A DNA stretch of 64,000 bases from Pseudomonas tensinigenes (GCF_014268445.2 NZ_CP077089.1:3775501-3839500); one strand, 5' to 3'. Numbered from the stretch's first letter, positions 39,018-48,963 are shown. The notes: a model not told the origin generated them from the letters alone. Program-made: numbers and translations.

Positions 39018-40220
39018 TCAAACAGCCGAGAAAAAACCGGCGCCTAAACGCCCCTCGAGACGCCCACACAGCACGTAGTGCTGATAGCCGCTGGAGAACG
39101 ATCCCTGGGAAATCGCTATCCTGACATCGTCATTCAATCGAAGGTATTGGGCTTCATCAAAGTTCTCTGCGCTGACTTCGCCGGCACGCCCGAGCCGCTC
39201 GCTGTCCACCGTGAGACCCTGGCTGGCGAAGTGCTCGAAATCGATGATGCGATTCACCGCGTGCCGCTCCAGCACTCCCTGATTGGGATGCATCGAGTAG
39301 ATATGCAGGCCTTTATTGGCGCAGCGGTCGCACATGTCGACACAGTTTTTCTGCGTCGATTTGCGCCGCGTCAGTTCTGCAAGCGGCATGTCGAGGTACT
39401 TGCCGACCTGATACTCGGTCTGATTGAAGATCGTGCAGCACAGCACCGTGTTGCCATTGCAGTCGATGACCAGCCAGTCATCCTTGAGCGTGCACGCCAT
39501 CTTGGGAAAGTTCTGGATGACATTGACGAGATCGTCGTACGGCGGCAGTGCGAGGCGTTTCAGGGTATCAAGGTCGGTAGCCGTGACAGACGGGTCACGC
39601 TCGACAATGGCCAGTGTCTTCTCCAGCGGCATCATCACGGAATACCCGGTGGTGAACATGAAGCCAAGACGTTCACTGAACTCGCGCATCAGTGATTCTT
39701 CTTCGATGTTGTCCAGGTAGCGGTGATAGTAAACATCAACGCGGGTCCTCAGACCGAGGCGCTGTTTGATCTCCTGCAGGGCGATCATGTTTTGTTTTAC
39801 AACTTCGATATCGCCGCCAACATGGCCCTTTTCGTAGGTCTCCTGATAAAAACCCGAGAGCGAAATACGGAAGTAACTCGGCTCGGCCATCAAGGCCTTT
39901 TCCATATTCTTGGCGAGGTTCAGGTTGGTGCTGATGCCGCTGCCCAGGCCGGCAGCATTGATGACCTCGATAAACTCGCCAATTTTTGGATGAATCAGCG
40001 GCTCGGTCCAGTTATAGAGGTAGATCGTGTTGACGCCCTCTGTCTTGGCCTTATCGACAATCTGCTTGAACATCTCGAGCTGCATGGCTTTTTTGAAATT
40101 GAGATTTTCCGAGTTGCCCATTGGGCAGGACGGGCAGCTCAGATTGCACGCACCGACGATATCGATGTACATATTCATGCGGGTGAAGCTCCTAGAGTTG
40201 AAAGCCATGCATCTCATCAC
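39018..40220 (-). CDS. Radical SAM/SPASM protein with C-terminal NPDV-like tail
   Basis: The radical SAM cluster motif is CNLSCPSC (CX3CX2C) near residue 25, followed by NTIYLYNWTEPLIHPKIGEF and a core of about 250 residues. A SPASM-type site follows (VLCCTIF and CVDMCDRCANKG). The last ~50 residues (FDEAQYLRLNDDVRIAISQG, SGYQHYVLCGRLEGR) match a short motif otherwise seen in secreted calcium-binding proteins and glycosyltransferases. The ATG may be at 40175 (MYIDIVGACNLSC). Likely a modifying enzyme for a sugar, lipid or peptide; no substrate gene is beside it. Confidence 0.78.
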   Translation of the reverse strand: MMRCMAFNSRSFTRMNMYIDIVGACNLSCPSCPMGNSENLNFKKAMQLEMFKQIVDKAKTEGVNTIYLYNWTEPLIHPKIGEFIEVINAAGLGSGISTNLNLAKNMEKALMAEPSYFRISLSGFYQETYEKGHVGGDIEVVKQNMIALQEIKQRLGLRTRVDVYYHRYLDNIEEESLMREFSERLGFMFTTGYSVMMPLEKTLAIVERDPSVTATDLDTLKRLALPPYDDLVNVIQNFPKMACTLKDDWLVIDCNGNTVLCCTIFNQTEYQVGKYLDMPLAELTRRKSTQKNCVDMCDRCANKGLHIYSMHPNQGVLERHAVNRIIDFEHFASQGLTVDSERLGRAGEVSAENFDEAQYLRLNDDVRIAISQGSFSSGYQHYVLCGRLEGRLGAGFFSAV

Positions 40221-40302
40221 TACGGGCTTTCAAGTCGCCTGATTGTGTTGGTATTTTGACGGCACTGGCACAGCAGCTAGCAATAACTGCACCACAATGC
40301 TG

Positions 40303-41196
40303 CTACGCCATCAACTCAACGACCCAATCGATGAACACACGCAATTTCAGACTGACATGCCGGTTCGGCGGATACGCGATGTAGAGCGGCATCGGCGCGA
40401 GTTTCCAGTCTTCGAACAGCGGCACCAGCTCACCGCGCGCCTCGTGGGCGGCAGACATGTATTTGGGCAGCCATAACACCCCCATGCCCGCCAGACCTGC
40501 CGCGAGATAAGCGTTGCCGTCATCGACTGCCAACACGTGACGCCCCTTGACTTGCAGGTTTTCGCTGGCGTTGTGCAAGGCGTACGGTACCGGTCTGCCG
40601 GTGCGTGCCCAGAGAAAAGCGACGACCCGATGATGGCTGTCTTCCAGGTCCCGTGGGTGCGCAGGCGTACCGGCACGGGCCAGGTATTGCGGCGCGGCAA
40701 ACACGCCCAGTTCCAGATCAGCGACCTTGCGCGCCATCAGCGACAGATCCATGAGTTCGCCCCCGCGCACCACGCAGTCGACGTTCTCATCAATGATGTC
40801 GACAATACGGTCGCTGACGCCCATGTCGATCTGAATGTCCGGATAACGCGCGTGAAACTCAGGCAGGGCCGGCACCAGAATCAACCGTGCGAACGGACTC
40901 GGAACGTCCACGCGCAATCGCCCTTTGGGCAACGCCGCCGCGCCGGGCAGGCTGGTTTCGGCGTCGTCCATATCCGCGAGTAACTTGATCACCCGTTCGT
41001 AATAAACGGCGCCATCGGCGGTGACGTTGACCTTGCGCGTGGTGCGATTGAGCAATTTCACCCGCAGCCGCGCCTCCAACTGCTGAACCAGTTGGGTCAC
41101 GGTGGTCTTGCTCATGTGCAAGGTTTCCGCCGCTTTGGTGAAACTCCCCGCCTCGACCACCCGGGCAAAGGCCTGCATTGCGTCAAAACGGTCCAA
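40303..41196 (-). CDS. LysR-type regulator
   Basis: The start is put at a TTG (41196) that gives MDRFDAMQAFARVVEAGSF, the normal LysR beginning, after GGGGGCGC; a second choice is the ATG at 41178. The helix-turn-helix is FTKAAETLHMSKTTVTQLVQ and the effector domain follows. 297 residues. It is divergent from the RidA gene at 41314 and probably regulates it. Confidence 0.85.
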   Translation of the reverse strand: MDRFDAMQAFARVVEAGSFTKAAETLHMSKTTVTQLVQQLEARLRVKLLNRTTRKVNVTADGAVYYERVIKLLADMDDAETSLPGAAALPKGRLRVDVPSPFARLILVPALPEFHARYPDIQIDMGVSDRIVDIIDENVDCVVRGGELMDLSLMARKVADLELGVFAAPQYLARAGTPAHPRDLEDSHHRVVAFLWARTGRPVPYALHNASENLQVKGRHVLAVDDGNAYLAAGLAGMGVLWLPKYMSAAHEARGELVPLFEDWKLAPMPLYIAYPPNRHVSLKLRVFIDWVVELMA

Positions 41197-41313
41197 GCTG
41201 CGCCCCCCGATTGTTTGGATTTTACAAACAGTGAACGCCAAGCTTGCGCGTTTATCGATCAGCTGCAAATACCTAAAGTGGCCCCCATCAACTCACCGAT
41301 GGAGACACCCCCG

Positions 41314-41712
41314 ATGACTCAGCGCGATGTAGTTTTCCCACCCGCACGACGCACGCTCTATGAACGCCATCGCTACTCGCCGGCGATTCGTTCCAACGGA
41401 TTCCTGTTTGTCTCAGGGCAAGTCGGCAGTACCGAGGACGGCACGCCCGAACCGGACTTGGAGAATCAGGTGCGCCAGGCCTTCAACAACCTGAATGCGA
41501 TTCTCACCGAGGCCGGTTGCAGCTTTGACGACGTGGTCGATGTCACCGTGTTCATCGTCGATCCGCCGTCGAAATTCGAGACGATCTGGAATGTCGTGCT
41601 GACAGAGTTCTGGGGCGACGCGCCGCATCCGACGGTGACGGCGGTGGGCGTGACGTGGCTGTACGGGTTTGATTTCGAGATCAAGGTGATTGCGAAGCTG
41701 CCTGGATCCTGA
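41314..41712 (+). CDS. RidA family protein
   Basis: The 132-residue product shows RidA features: YSPAIRSNGFLFVSGQVGST, QVRQAFNNLNAILTEAGCSF and DVVDVTVFIVDPPSKFETIW. GGAG lies before the ATG at 41314. Such proteins clear reactive imines or act on related intermediates. It is preceded by a divergent LysR gene and followed by a REP hairpin and the ABC transporter operon. Confidence 0.87.
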   Translation: MTQRDVVFPPARRTLYERHRYSPAIRSNGFLFVSGQVGSTEDGTPEPDLENQVRQAFNNLNAILTEAGCSFDDVVDVTVFIVDPPSKFETIWNVVLTEFWGDAPHPTVTAVGVTWLYGFDFEIKVIAKLPGS

Positions 41713-41729
41713 CATGCATCAAACCTGAT

Positions 41730-41800
41730 GCTGCGGCACGCTGCGATCTGTTGATTTTGATTTTAAAGATCAACATCAACAGATCGCAGCGTGCCGCAGC
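41730..41800. repeat. REP-type inverted repeat
   Basis: Arms GCTGCGGCACGCTGCGATC and its complement face each other across a short A/T-rich loop. Same class as the element at 32625. Confidence 0.8.
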
Positions 41801-41950
41801 GCCTACAGGGACAGGGCGTAAAACATCGTAAAGCTCCAATGCTGGCCTTTGCCGCCTCGAATGCGTATAACCTCGCCGTTTCGTCTACCCTGAGTTTGCG
41901 CCTCACGTCGCCACTTCAGCCCTTTTGACGCTCACGAAACGGAGAATTCC

Positions 41951-42814
41951 ATGCTCAAACGAACACTGGCACTGACCGCCGGCCTGGCCCTGTCCTTTTC
42001 TACTTTGATGGTGCAAGCCGCCGACGTTTTGCGCGTCAGCGCGATTCCCGATGAAGCCCCGACCGAGTTGCTGCGCAAGTTCGAACCGCTGGGTGCCTAT
42101 CTGGAACAGCAACTGGGCATGAAGGTGCAATTCGTGCCGGTGGCCGATTACCCGGCAGTGGTTGAAGCACTGGCGACCGATCGCCTCGACATGGCCTGGC
42201 TCGGCGGCTTCACGTTTGTGCAGGCACGCTTGAAAACCGATGCAACGACGCCGGTCATTCCCTTGGTGCAGCGTGAACAGGATGCGCAGTTCACCAGCAA
42301 ATTCATTACTGCTGACCCGAATGTGCATAGCCTCGCCGACCTGAAGGGCAAGACCTTCGCTTTCGGTTCGGTGTCGTCCACCTCCGGCAGCCTGATGCCG
42401 CGTTACTTTATGCTGAAAAACGACAGCATCAAGCCTGAGGGTTATTTCAGTCGCGTTGCCTACTCCGGCGCCCACGACGCCACCGTGGCCTGGGTGCAGG
42501 CTGGCAAGGTTGACGCCGGTGTACTGAACGCCAGCGTCTGGCAGAAACTGGTCGACGCCGGCAAGGTCGACACCAGCAAGGTCAAGGTCTTCGCCACCAC
42601 CCCGACCTACTTCGATTACAACTGGACCGTGCGCGGCACCCTCGACCCGGCTCTGGCGGCGAAAATCAAAAAAGCTTTCCTCGATCTGGACCCGGCCAAC
42701 CCGGAGCAGAAAAAGATTCTTGATCTGCAGGCCGCCAGCCGTTTTATCGAGACCAAGCCTGAGAACTACAAGGGCATCGAGGAAGCCGCCCGCGCTGCCG
42801 AACTGCTGAAATGA
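41951..42814 (+). CDS. PhnD-like periplasmic binding protein (selenate/phosphonate type)
   Basis: The 287-residue product has a signal peptide ([18 protein letters not shown]) and a PhnD-like body: [51 protein letters not shown]. It delivers substrate to the permeases encoded downstream. In Pseudomonas this subgroup is commonly annotated as a putative selenate-binding protein; phosphonate or phosphite remain possible. CGGAGAATTCC precedes the ATG. First gene of a four-gene operon. Confidence 0.82.
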   Translation: MLKRTLALTAGLALSFSTLMVQAADVLRVSAIPDEAPTELLRKFEPLGAYLEQQLGMKVQFVPVADYPAVVEALATDRLDMAWLGGFTFVQARLKTDATTPVIPLVQREQDAQFTSKFITADPNVHSLADLKGKTFAFGSVSSTSGSLMPRYFMLKNDSIKPEGYFSRVAYSGAHDATVAWVQAGKVDAGVLNASVWQKLVDAGKVDTSKVKVFATTPTYFDYNWTVRGTLDPALAAKIKKAFLDLDPANPEQKKILDLQAASRFIETKPENYKGIEEAARAAELLK

Positions 42815-43608
42815 CCCTGAGCCTCAACCAGGGCAGCCTGCGCCACGCCAATGGCGTCGACGCCCTGCGCGGTGTCGATTTGCAGATTGGCGTCGGCGAA
42901 CAGGTCGCGATCATTGGCCCGTCCGGGGCCGGTAAATCGAGTTTGCTCAACCTGCTGGCTACCGCGTTGCGGCCCAGCAGCGGTGAAATTGAAGTGTTGG
43001 GTGAACGCGCCTGGCACTTGTCCGCCCGCCAGCGCCAACGCCTGCGTGCGCGAATCGGTCTGGTGCATCAGGCGCCGCCGTTGCCGCCGCGTCAGCGCGT
43101 TGTGACAGCCGTATTGGCCGGCAAGCTCGGCCAGTGGAGTCTGGGTAAAAGTCTGTTGAACCTGTTGCATCCGCTGGATGTGGCTGGTGCACGCGCGGCG
43201 TTGGCGCGGCTGGATCTGGGCGACAAATTGTTCGCCCATTGCCAGCAACTGTCTGGCGGTCAGCTGCAACGTGTCGGCATCGCTCGCGTGTTGTATCAGG
43301 CGCCGGAAATTCTGCTGGCCGATGAGCCGGTGTCGGCGATGGACCCGGTGATGGCCGGGCACACGCTGTCGATCCTCTCGCGGCATGCCCGCGAACATAA
43401 CGTCACGCTGGTGGCCAGCCTGCATGCGGTGGATCTGGCGTTGTCGCACTTCCCTCGGATCATCGGTTTGCGCGACGGGCAGATTCTGTTCGACAGCCCT
43501 TCTGATCGCGTCACCCCGGAAATGCTCGACGCGCTGTACGCCAACGAAAAACTGCAATCGCCGACCGCTGCGGTGGCGCCTTTGACTGTGCAGATTCCAC
43601 GATGCTGA
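42811..43608 (+). CDS. ABC transporter ATP-binding protein (PhnC-like)
   Basis: The 265-residue product has Walker [13 protein letters not shown], the signature [13 protein letters not shown] and Walker [13 protein letters not shown], then the switch His in [12 protein letters not shown]. It powers the uptake system. ATGA overlap with the binding-protein gene and overlap of seven bases with the next permease gene show tight coupling. Confidence 0.9.
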   Translation: MTLSLNQGSLRHANGVDALRGVDLQIGVGEQVAIIGPSGAGKSSLLNLLATALRPSSGEIEVLGERAWHLSARQRQRLRARIGLVHQAPPLPPRQRVVTAVLAGKLGQWSLGKSLLNLLHPLDVAGARAALARLDLGDKLFAHCQQLSGGQLQRVGIARVLYQAPEILLADEPVSAMDPVMAGHTLSILSRHAREHNVTLVASLHAVDLALSHFPRIIGLRDGQILFDSPSDRVTPEMLDALYANEKLQSPTAAVAPLTVQIPRC

Positions 43609-44426
43609 AAGCCGATTCACGCGATCCCGCGGCGTGGCCACGGCTGCTGCTGACGCTATTGGCGATTGCCTTGCTGTGGCCGGGCATTCAGCTCAGCGAG
43701 TTGAATCTGGGCGTGCTGCTGCCCGATAGCCAGAATGAAATGGGCCGTTTTGTCGCGCAATTCTGGCCACCAGCGCACGACGAAGCGTTTCTCCAGTTAC
43801 TGCTCAAAGCCACTCTGCAAACCCTGGCCATCGCCACCGCCGGCATGGCATTGGCGCTGTTGCTGGCGATACCGGCCGGCCTGATTGCCAGCCGCGCGCT
43901 GTCGCTGTCCGCCGCCTCGCGCGGTGGTGTACCCAGTCGTCTGGGGCGTCTGCTGCGCTGGCCGGTTCGCGGTTTGCTGATCTTTTTGCGCAGCGTTCCG
44001 GAAATCGTCTGGGCGCTGTTGTTTGTCCGCGCTGTTGGACTGGGTACGGCGGCGGGCGTACTGGCGATCGCCATCACGTACAGCGGCATGCTCGGCAAGG
44101 TCTACGCGGAGATTTTCGAGTCGACTGACCAGCGCCCGGCACACGCGTTGTTGCAGGCCGGTAGCGGCCGACTGGCAGCGTTTGCTTACGGCACGTTGCC
44201 CAATGTCGCGTCGGAACTGCTGTCGTATACGGTCTATCGCTGGGAGTGCGCGATCCGCGCATCCGTGGTGATGGGCTTTGTTGGCGCCGGAGGGTTGGGT
44301 CAGCAGATTGACCTGTCGATCCGCATGTTCGCCGGCGGTGAAGTCGCCAGTATTCTGCTGTGCTTCCTGATTCTGGTGCTGGCCGCCGATCAACTCAGCC
44401 GCTTGTTGCGCTGGAGGCTGACATGA
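43602..44426 (+). CDS. ABC transporter permease (PhnE-like), first
   Basis: The 274-residue product has about six membrane spans and the BPD-permease coupling loop ([20 protein letters not shown], then [19 protein letters not shown]). It pairs with the next permease to form the channel. The subunit is fused to nothing and is of usual length. Confidence 0.88.
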   Translation: MLKADSRDPAAWPRLLLTLLAIALLWPGIQLSELNLGVLLPDSQNEMGRFVAQFWPPAHDEAFLQLLLKATLQTLAIATAGMALALLLAIPAGLIASRALSLSAASRGGVPSRLGRLLRWPVRGLLIFLRSVPEIVWALLFVRAVGLGTAAGVLAIAITYSGMLGKVYAEIFESTDQRPAHALLQAGSGRLAAFAYGTLPNVASELLSYTVYRWECAIRASVVMGFVGAGGLGQQIDLSIRMFAGGEVASILLCFLILVLAADQLSRLLRWRLT

Positions 44427-45190
44427 ATCGCCTGCTCAACCTGCTGCTGATCGCGGCCATTGCGTTGGCGGTCATCGCCTCCTTCGTTTATCTGGGGCTC
44501 GATCTCGGCGAACTGGGCAGCGCCACCAGCCTCAAGCAGATGGGCGCGTATGTGCAGCGTTTTCTCAGCCCGGATCTGAGCGCGGATTACCTCAAGGCAA
44601 TCTTCCACGGTTCGTTGGAAACGTTGGCGATGTCGGCCCTCGGCACGCTACTCGCGGCGGTGTTCGGCATAGTCCTTGCGTTGCCTGCCGCCGGACGGTT
44701 CGGCTGGCCGCTGCAAAGCGCCTCGCGCCTGCTGCTCAATGCCTTGCGGGCGATTCCGGAACTGGTCTGGGCGGCGCTGATGGTGCTTGCCGCCGGCCTC
44801 GGCCCGAACGCCGGCACCCTCGCCCTCGCTCTGCACACCACCGGCGTGCTCGGCCGCTTGTTCGCCGAAGCTCTGGAAAACACCCCGCCGCAACCGGCCG
44901 AAGCGATTCGATTGCAGGGCGGCAATCCAATCCTTGCGTTCTGCTACGGCACACTACCGAACTTGGCGCCGCAGCTGCTCGCCTACATTCTGTATCGTTG
45001 GGAAAACAATATTCGCATGGCCAGCGTGCTGGGTTTTGTCGGTGCCGGTGGGCTTGGGCAGATGCTTTATGTGAGCCTCAGCCTGTTTCAGGAAGCGCAA
45101 GCCAGTACGGTAATTCTGGCAATGCTGGTGCTGGTGTTTGTGGTCGACTGGCTGAGTGCGTGGAGTCGTCAGCGCTGGGTCAAAGCCTGA
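44423..45190 (+). CDS. ABC transporter permease (PhnE-like), second
   Basis: The 255-residue product starts [19 protein letters not shown] at 44423, overlapping the previous stop (ATGA). It has six spans and the coupling loop TTGVLGRLFAEALENTPPQP, AIRLQGGNPILAFCYGTLPN. The two permeases share the same loop architecture and are paralogues. Some 21 further in-frame codons upstream lie inside the first permease and are not translated. Confidence 0.88.
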   Translation: MNRLLNLLLIAAIALAVIASFVYLGLDLGELGSATSLKQMGAYVQRFLSPDLSADYLKAIFHGSLETLAMSALGTLLAAVFGIVLALPAAGRFGWPLQSASRLLLNALRAIPELVWAALMVLAAGLGPNAGTLALALHTTGVLGRLFAEALENTPPQPAEAIRLQGGNPILAFCYGTLPNLAPQLLAYILYRWENNIRMASVLGFVGAGGLGQMLYVSLSLFQEAQASTVILAMLVLVFVVDWLSAWSRQRWVKA

Positions 45191-45377
45191 TGCGCGGGCC
45201 GGCGGGTGGATATCTGGCAAAAGCTGATTATGCTTCAGGAAACCTTGCAGCAATGCGAGGCAGTCAGACTGTGCAAGTTTCACGCGAGAGCAGTTGCGGC
45301 ATACGCCACAAGGCCAGAGTGCGATAAGCGGTAACGGGGACTCCGGCCTTCAACAATAAGCACGACGGAGAACACCC

Positions 45378-47057
45378 ATGGCCACAATCGACACAGCATC
45401 CACCGGCAGTCCACCGCGCAGCGGCGGCATCACCAAGGAGGAGCGCAAGGTCATCTTCGCGTCTTCCCTGGGCACGGTTTTCGAGTGGTACGACTTTTAC
45501 CTGTACGGCTCACTGGCGGCGATCATCGCCAAGCATTTCTTCGCCGGCGTCAACGAAACCACCGCGTTCATTTTTGCCTTGTTGGCCTTCGCGGCGGGGT
45601 TTGCGGTGCGGCCATTCGGAGCGATTGTGTTTGGCCGGCTCGGTGACATGATCGGGCGCAAACACACGTTCCTCATCACCATCGTCATCATGGGCGTCTC
45701 GACCGCGATTGTCGGTATTTTGCCTGGCTACGCGACCATCGGTGTCGCTGCCCCGGTCATCCTGATTACCCTGCGCCTGCTGCAAGGTCTGGCACTGGGC
45801 GGCGAGTATGGCGGCGCCGCGACCTACGTGGCCGAACACGCGCCGCGCAACAGGCGTGGTTTCTTCACATCGTGGATTCAAACCACCGCGACCCTCGGCC
45901 TGTTTCTGTCGCTGTTGGTCATCCTCGCCTGCCGCACGGCGCTGGGCACTGAAGCCTTCGAAGCGTGGGGCTGGCGGATTCCATTTCTGCTGTCGATCCT
46001 GCTGCTGATCGTCTCGGTGTACATCCGCCTGCAACTGAGCGAGTCACCGGTATTCCAGAAAATGAAGGCCGAAGGCAAGGCGTCGAAAGCGCCGCTGACC
46101 GAATCCTTTGCACGCTGGGACAACCTCAAAGTGGTGATCATGTCACTGCTTGGCGGCACGGCCGGGCAAGCGGTGGTCTGGTACACCGGGCAGTTCTATG
46201 CGCTGTTTTTCCTGCTGCAAACGCTGAAGATCGACCCGCAAACCGCCAACCTGCTGATCGCCGGTTCACTGCTGATCGGCACGCCGTTCTTCGTGATTTT
46301 CGGCAGTCTCTCCGACCGCATCGGGCGCAAGCCGATCATCATGGTCGGCTGCATTCTGGCGGCGCTGACCTACTTCCCGATCTTCCACGCGCTGACCCAG
46401 TACGGCAACCCCGACGTGTTCATCGCCCAGGAGAAAAACCCGGTCAAGGTGATCGCCAACCCGGACCAGTGTTCGTTCCAGTTCGACCCGGTGGGCAAGG
46501 CCAAATTCACCAGTTCCTGCGACCTGGCCAAGACCCTGCTGGCGAAGCGGGCGATCCCGTATGAGAACGTGATCGCCGAACCCGGCACCGTCGCGCAAGT
46601 GCGCATCGGTGACAAAGTCGTCGAGAGCTTCGAAGGCAGTGCGCTGCCAGCCGCCGACTTCAAGACGCGCAATGATGCGTTCACCGCGACCCTCGGCACC
46701 GCACTTAAGGAGGCTGGTTATCCGGAGAAAGCCGACCCGGCGAAAACCAACTACCCGATGGTGTTGCTCCTGCTGACCGTGCTGGTGATCTACGTGACCA
46801 TGGTTTACGGCCCGATTGCCGCGTGGCTGGTCGAGCTGTTCCCGACCCGCATCCGCTACACCTCGATGTCGCTGCCCTATCACATCGGCAACGGCTGGTT
46901 CGGCGGCTTCCTGCCGACGGTGGCGTTTGCCATGGTCGCAGCGACCGGGGATATCTATTACGGGCTGTGGTACCCGATCGTGATCGCGGTGATGACGGCA
47001 GTACTGGGCACGTTCTTCCTGCCGGAAACCAAGGATCGCGACATTCTCAAGGACTGA
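45378..47057 (+). CDS. MFS transporter, MHS (ProP/KgtP-like) family
   Basis: The 559-residue product has the family motifs FASSLGTVFEWYDFYLYGSL and GRLGDMIGRKHTFLITI, and twelve spans. Between spans eight and nine (residues about 345-455) it carries a soluble insert of some 110 residues (from GNPDVFIAQEKNPV to EKADPAKTNYP), which explains its length beyond the usual 430. Members of this long subgroup in Pseudomonas are of unknown substrate, probably a carboxylate or betaine. CGACGGAGAACACCC precedes the ATG. Confidence 0.86.
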   Translation: MATIDTASTGSPPRSGGITKEERKVIFASSLGTVFEWYDFYLYGSLAAIIAKHFFAGVNETTAFIFALLAFAAGFAVRPFGAIVFGRLGDMIGRKHTFLITIVIMGVSTAIVGILPGYATIGVAAPVILITLRLLQGLALGGEYGGAATYVAEHAPRNRRGFFTSWIQTTATLGLFLSLLVILACRTALGTEAFEAWGWRIPFLLSILLLIVSVYIRLQLSESPVFQKMKAEGKASKAPLTESFARWDNLKVVIMSLLGGTAGQAVVWYTGQFYALFFLLQTLKIDPQTANLLIAGSLLIGTPFFVIFGSLSDRIGRKPIIMVGCILAALTYFPIFHALTQYGNPDVFIAQEKNPVKVIANPDQCSFQFDPVGKAKFTSSCDLAKTLLAKRAIPYENVIAEPGTVAQVRIGDKVVESFEGSALPAADFKTRNDAFTATLGTALKEAGYPEKADPAKTNYPMVLLLLTVLVIYVTMVYGPIAAWLVELFPTRIRYTSMSLPYHIGNGWFGGFLPTVAFAMVAATGDIYYGLWYPIVIAVMTAVLGTFFLPETKDRDILKD

Positions 47058-47175
47058 AAACCGTCAGCGCGCCCTCTCCATCGCGGGAGGGCGCCATTCG
47101 GCACAACCCGGCAAAAATATCGAACGCCTGCCGCACTGCCTGCCTCCAATGTTTACACCACTGGAGGTCACCAAC

Positions 47176-47391
47176 ATGAACAGCAACGATAAAACCCCGA
47201 ACGCCCCGCCAACCGATACGTCCGGCAAATCGGTGAATGTGGTCGAGCGCGATCTTCAAGACCGGGACGATGACAGCGAAGCCGTGGATAAGGTCATCAC
47301 GCCCTCGTCCACAAGAGTGAAGGAGCAGGACGCCGAGACGCTGCAGCGCAAGATCGATGAGATAGAGCGCAAAGTGGCCGATGGTAATTAG
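47176..47391 (+). CDS. Small hydrophilic protein, 71 aa
   Basis: GGAGGT precedes the ATG at 47176 by seven bases. The product is charged, disordered in its first half (MNSNDKTPNAPPTDTSGKSV) and helical in the second (EQDAETLQRKIDEIERKV). It stands alone before the tandem repeat array. The function is unknown. Confidence 0.6.
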   Translation: MNSNDKTPNAPPTDTSGKSVNVVERDLQDRDDDSEAVDKVITPSSTRVKEQDAETLQRKIDEIERKVADGN

Positions 47392-47428
47392 TGTTTTTTC
47401 AGGCGATCGCAACCGTCTGCTGGCTCTA

Positions 47429-48150
47429 CCCCCTCACCCCAGCCCTCTCCCCCCAGGGGGCGAGGGGGAAAGGGAGCCGATTTGTGTGCTTTTCAAATCT
47501 TGCGTTCAACTCGGTATTTCAAGTCGGCGTAACTTGCACAAACACCTCGGCCAGCCCCCTCGCCCCGCGGGGCGAGGGGGAAAGGGAGCCGATTTGTGTG
47601 CTTTTCAGATGTTGCGTTCAGCTCGGTCTTTCAAGTCGGCGTAACTTGCACAAACACCTCGGTCAGTCCCCTCTCCCCGCGGGGCGAGTGGGAAATGGGC
47701 CCGATTTGTGTGCTTTTCAGATCTTGCGTTCAACTCGGTCTTTCAAGTCGGCGTAACTTGCACAAACACCTCGGTCAGTCCCCTCTCCCCACGAGGCGAG
47801 TGGGAAAGGGAGCTGATTTGTGTGCTTTTCAGATCTTGCGTTCAGCTCGGTCTTTCAAGTCGGCGTAACTTGCGCGAGCAACGCGGTCAGTTCCCTCTCC
47901 CCACGGGGAGAGGGGTAAAGGGAGCCGATTTGTTAGCTTTTCAAATCTTGCGTTCAACTCGGTATTTCAAGTCGGCGTAACTTGCACAAACGACTCGGTC
48001 AGTTCCCTCTCCCCACGGGGCGAGTGGGAAAGGGAGCTGATTTGTGTGCTTTTCAGATCTTGCGTTCAACTCGGTATTTCAAGTCGGCGTAACTTGCACA
48101 AACGACTCGGTCAGTCCCCTCTCCCCCTGGGAGAGGGTTAGGGTGAGGGC
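47429..48150. repeat. Six exact 112-bp tandem units of a palindromic repeat (copy B)
   Basis: The word GGCGTAAC recurs at 47526, 47638, 47750, 47862, 47974 and 48086, exactly 112 bases apart. Each unit has a G/C hairpin (for example CTCGCCCCGCGGGGCGAGGG type) and a spacer with GATTTGTGTGCTTTTCA and AAGTCGGCGTAACTTGCAC. The array is bounded by CCCTCACCCCAGCCC on the left and GGGTTAGGGTGAGGG on the right. Because 112 is not a multiple of three, repeat-derived ORFs appear in every frame; none is a gene. Confidence 0.92.
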
Positions 48151-48887
48151 TTTTTCGCCAGGTTGAGTTTCACGGCCGCCTGAATCTGCGCCAGCGTCAA
48201 GGCGTTGCCCAGCGCTGCGCCGCTGGCGGTGTTGTCGAAAATGCACCAGGTCGCGGCACCTGCTGCGGCCGCTGACTGCAGGGCTTGTGCAAGGTTTTGC
48301 AGATAAGTGGAATCGTAGGCGCTGTGGTAAATGCGCGGTGAACCGTGCAGGCGCCAGTAACGGGTGCCCGCCCAGCCACTGGGCGCTGCATCACCGCTGA
48401 TGCGCGAGGGATCGACGGCCGCTTGGGCGATCTGAAAAGTCTTCAACACTGGCTCAGCGCTGACCCACGATTCATGCCGTGGCTCAAGCAGCACAGGGCC
48501 AGAGAAGCGCTGACGCAATATCACGAAGAAGGCTTCGGCGATGGCTTCGTTGTACGCCAGCGATGGCGGCAATTGCACCAATAAGCAGCCAAGGCGCTCG
48601 CCCAACCCGCCGCATTCAGTCAGAAACTTGTCCATCGCTGATTCGCACCCGGCGAGGCGCAATTCATGACTGATGTGTTTGGGCATTTTCACCGAAAAGC
48701 GAAAGCCCTCCGGCACGCCATCCGCCCAGCGCGCATAGGTCTGCCGGCGATGCGGACGATAGAACGAGCTGTTGATTTCCACGCCATTGAGGCGCGCGGC
48801 ATAGCGCTGTAAATGCGTGCCCTCTACGGGAAATGCCGGCCAGTGTTCGCGCCCCAGACTCCAGCCTGCACAGCCGATAAAAATCAA
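48138..48887 (-). CDS. DUF72 family protein
   Basis: The start is put at a TTG (48887) seven bases after GGAGG, giving MIFIGCAGWSLGREHWPAF, the usual DUF72 beginning; a GTG two codons earlier is too close to the binding site. The family core follows (YAARLNGVEINSSFYRPHRR, VKMPKHISHE, GPVLLEPRHESW, RYWRLHGSPRIYHSAYDS). DUF72 proteins have a TIM-barrel fold and unknown function. The last residues PSP and the stop codon come from the repeat array. Confidence 0.85.
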   Translation of the reverse strand: MIFIGCAGWSLGREHWPAFPVEGTHLQRYAARLNGVEINSSFYRPHRRQTYARWADGVPEGFRFSVKMPKHISHELRLAGCESAMDKFLTECGGLGERLGCLLVQLPPSLAYNEAIAEAFFVILRQRFSGPVLLEPRHESWVSAEPVLKTFQIAQAAVDPSRISGDAAPSGWAGTRYWRLHGSPRIYHSAYDSTYLQNLAQALQSAAAAGAATWCIFDNTASGAALGNALTLAQIQAAVKLNLAKKPSP

Positions 48888-48914
48888 AAACACACCTCCT
48901 CACCTGTAGGCGCT

Positions 48915-48945
48915 GATCGTTCCCGCGCAGAGCGCGGGAACGATC
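48915..48945. terminator. Perfect 14-pair hairpin after the ThDP enzyme gene
   Basis: GATCGTTCCCGCGC (48915-48928) pairs with 48932-48945 across a three-base loop, 19 bases after the stop codon at 48964. No T run follows, so it is either a weak terminator or a REP-like element. Confidence 0.55.
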
Positions 48946-48963
48946 AACCTGTGTGTTAACCGG

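Noticed and set aside
47381..47980. Overlapping open frames of 87-121 codons in the tandem array
   Set aside because: They are the same repeat translated in three frames because the period is 112; not protein coding.
47429..48150. CRISPR array
   Set aside because: The period is regular but both hairpin and spacer parts are repeated; there are no unique spacers and no cas genes.
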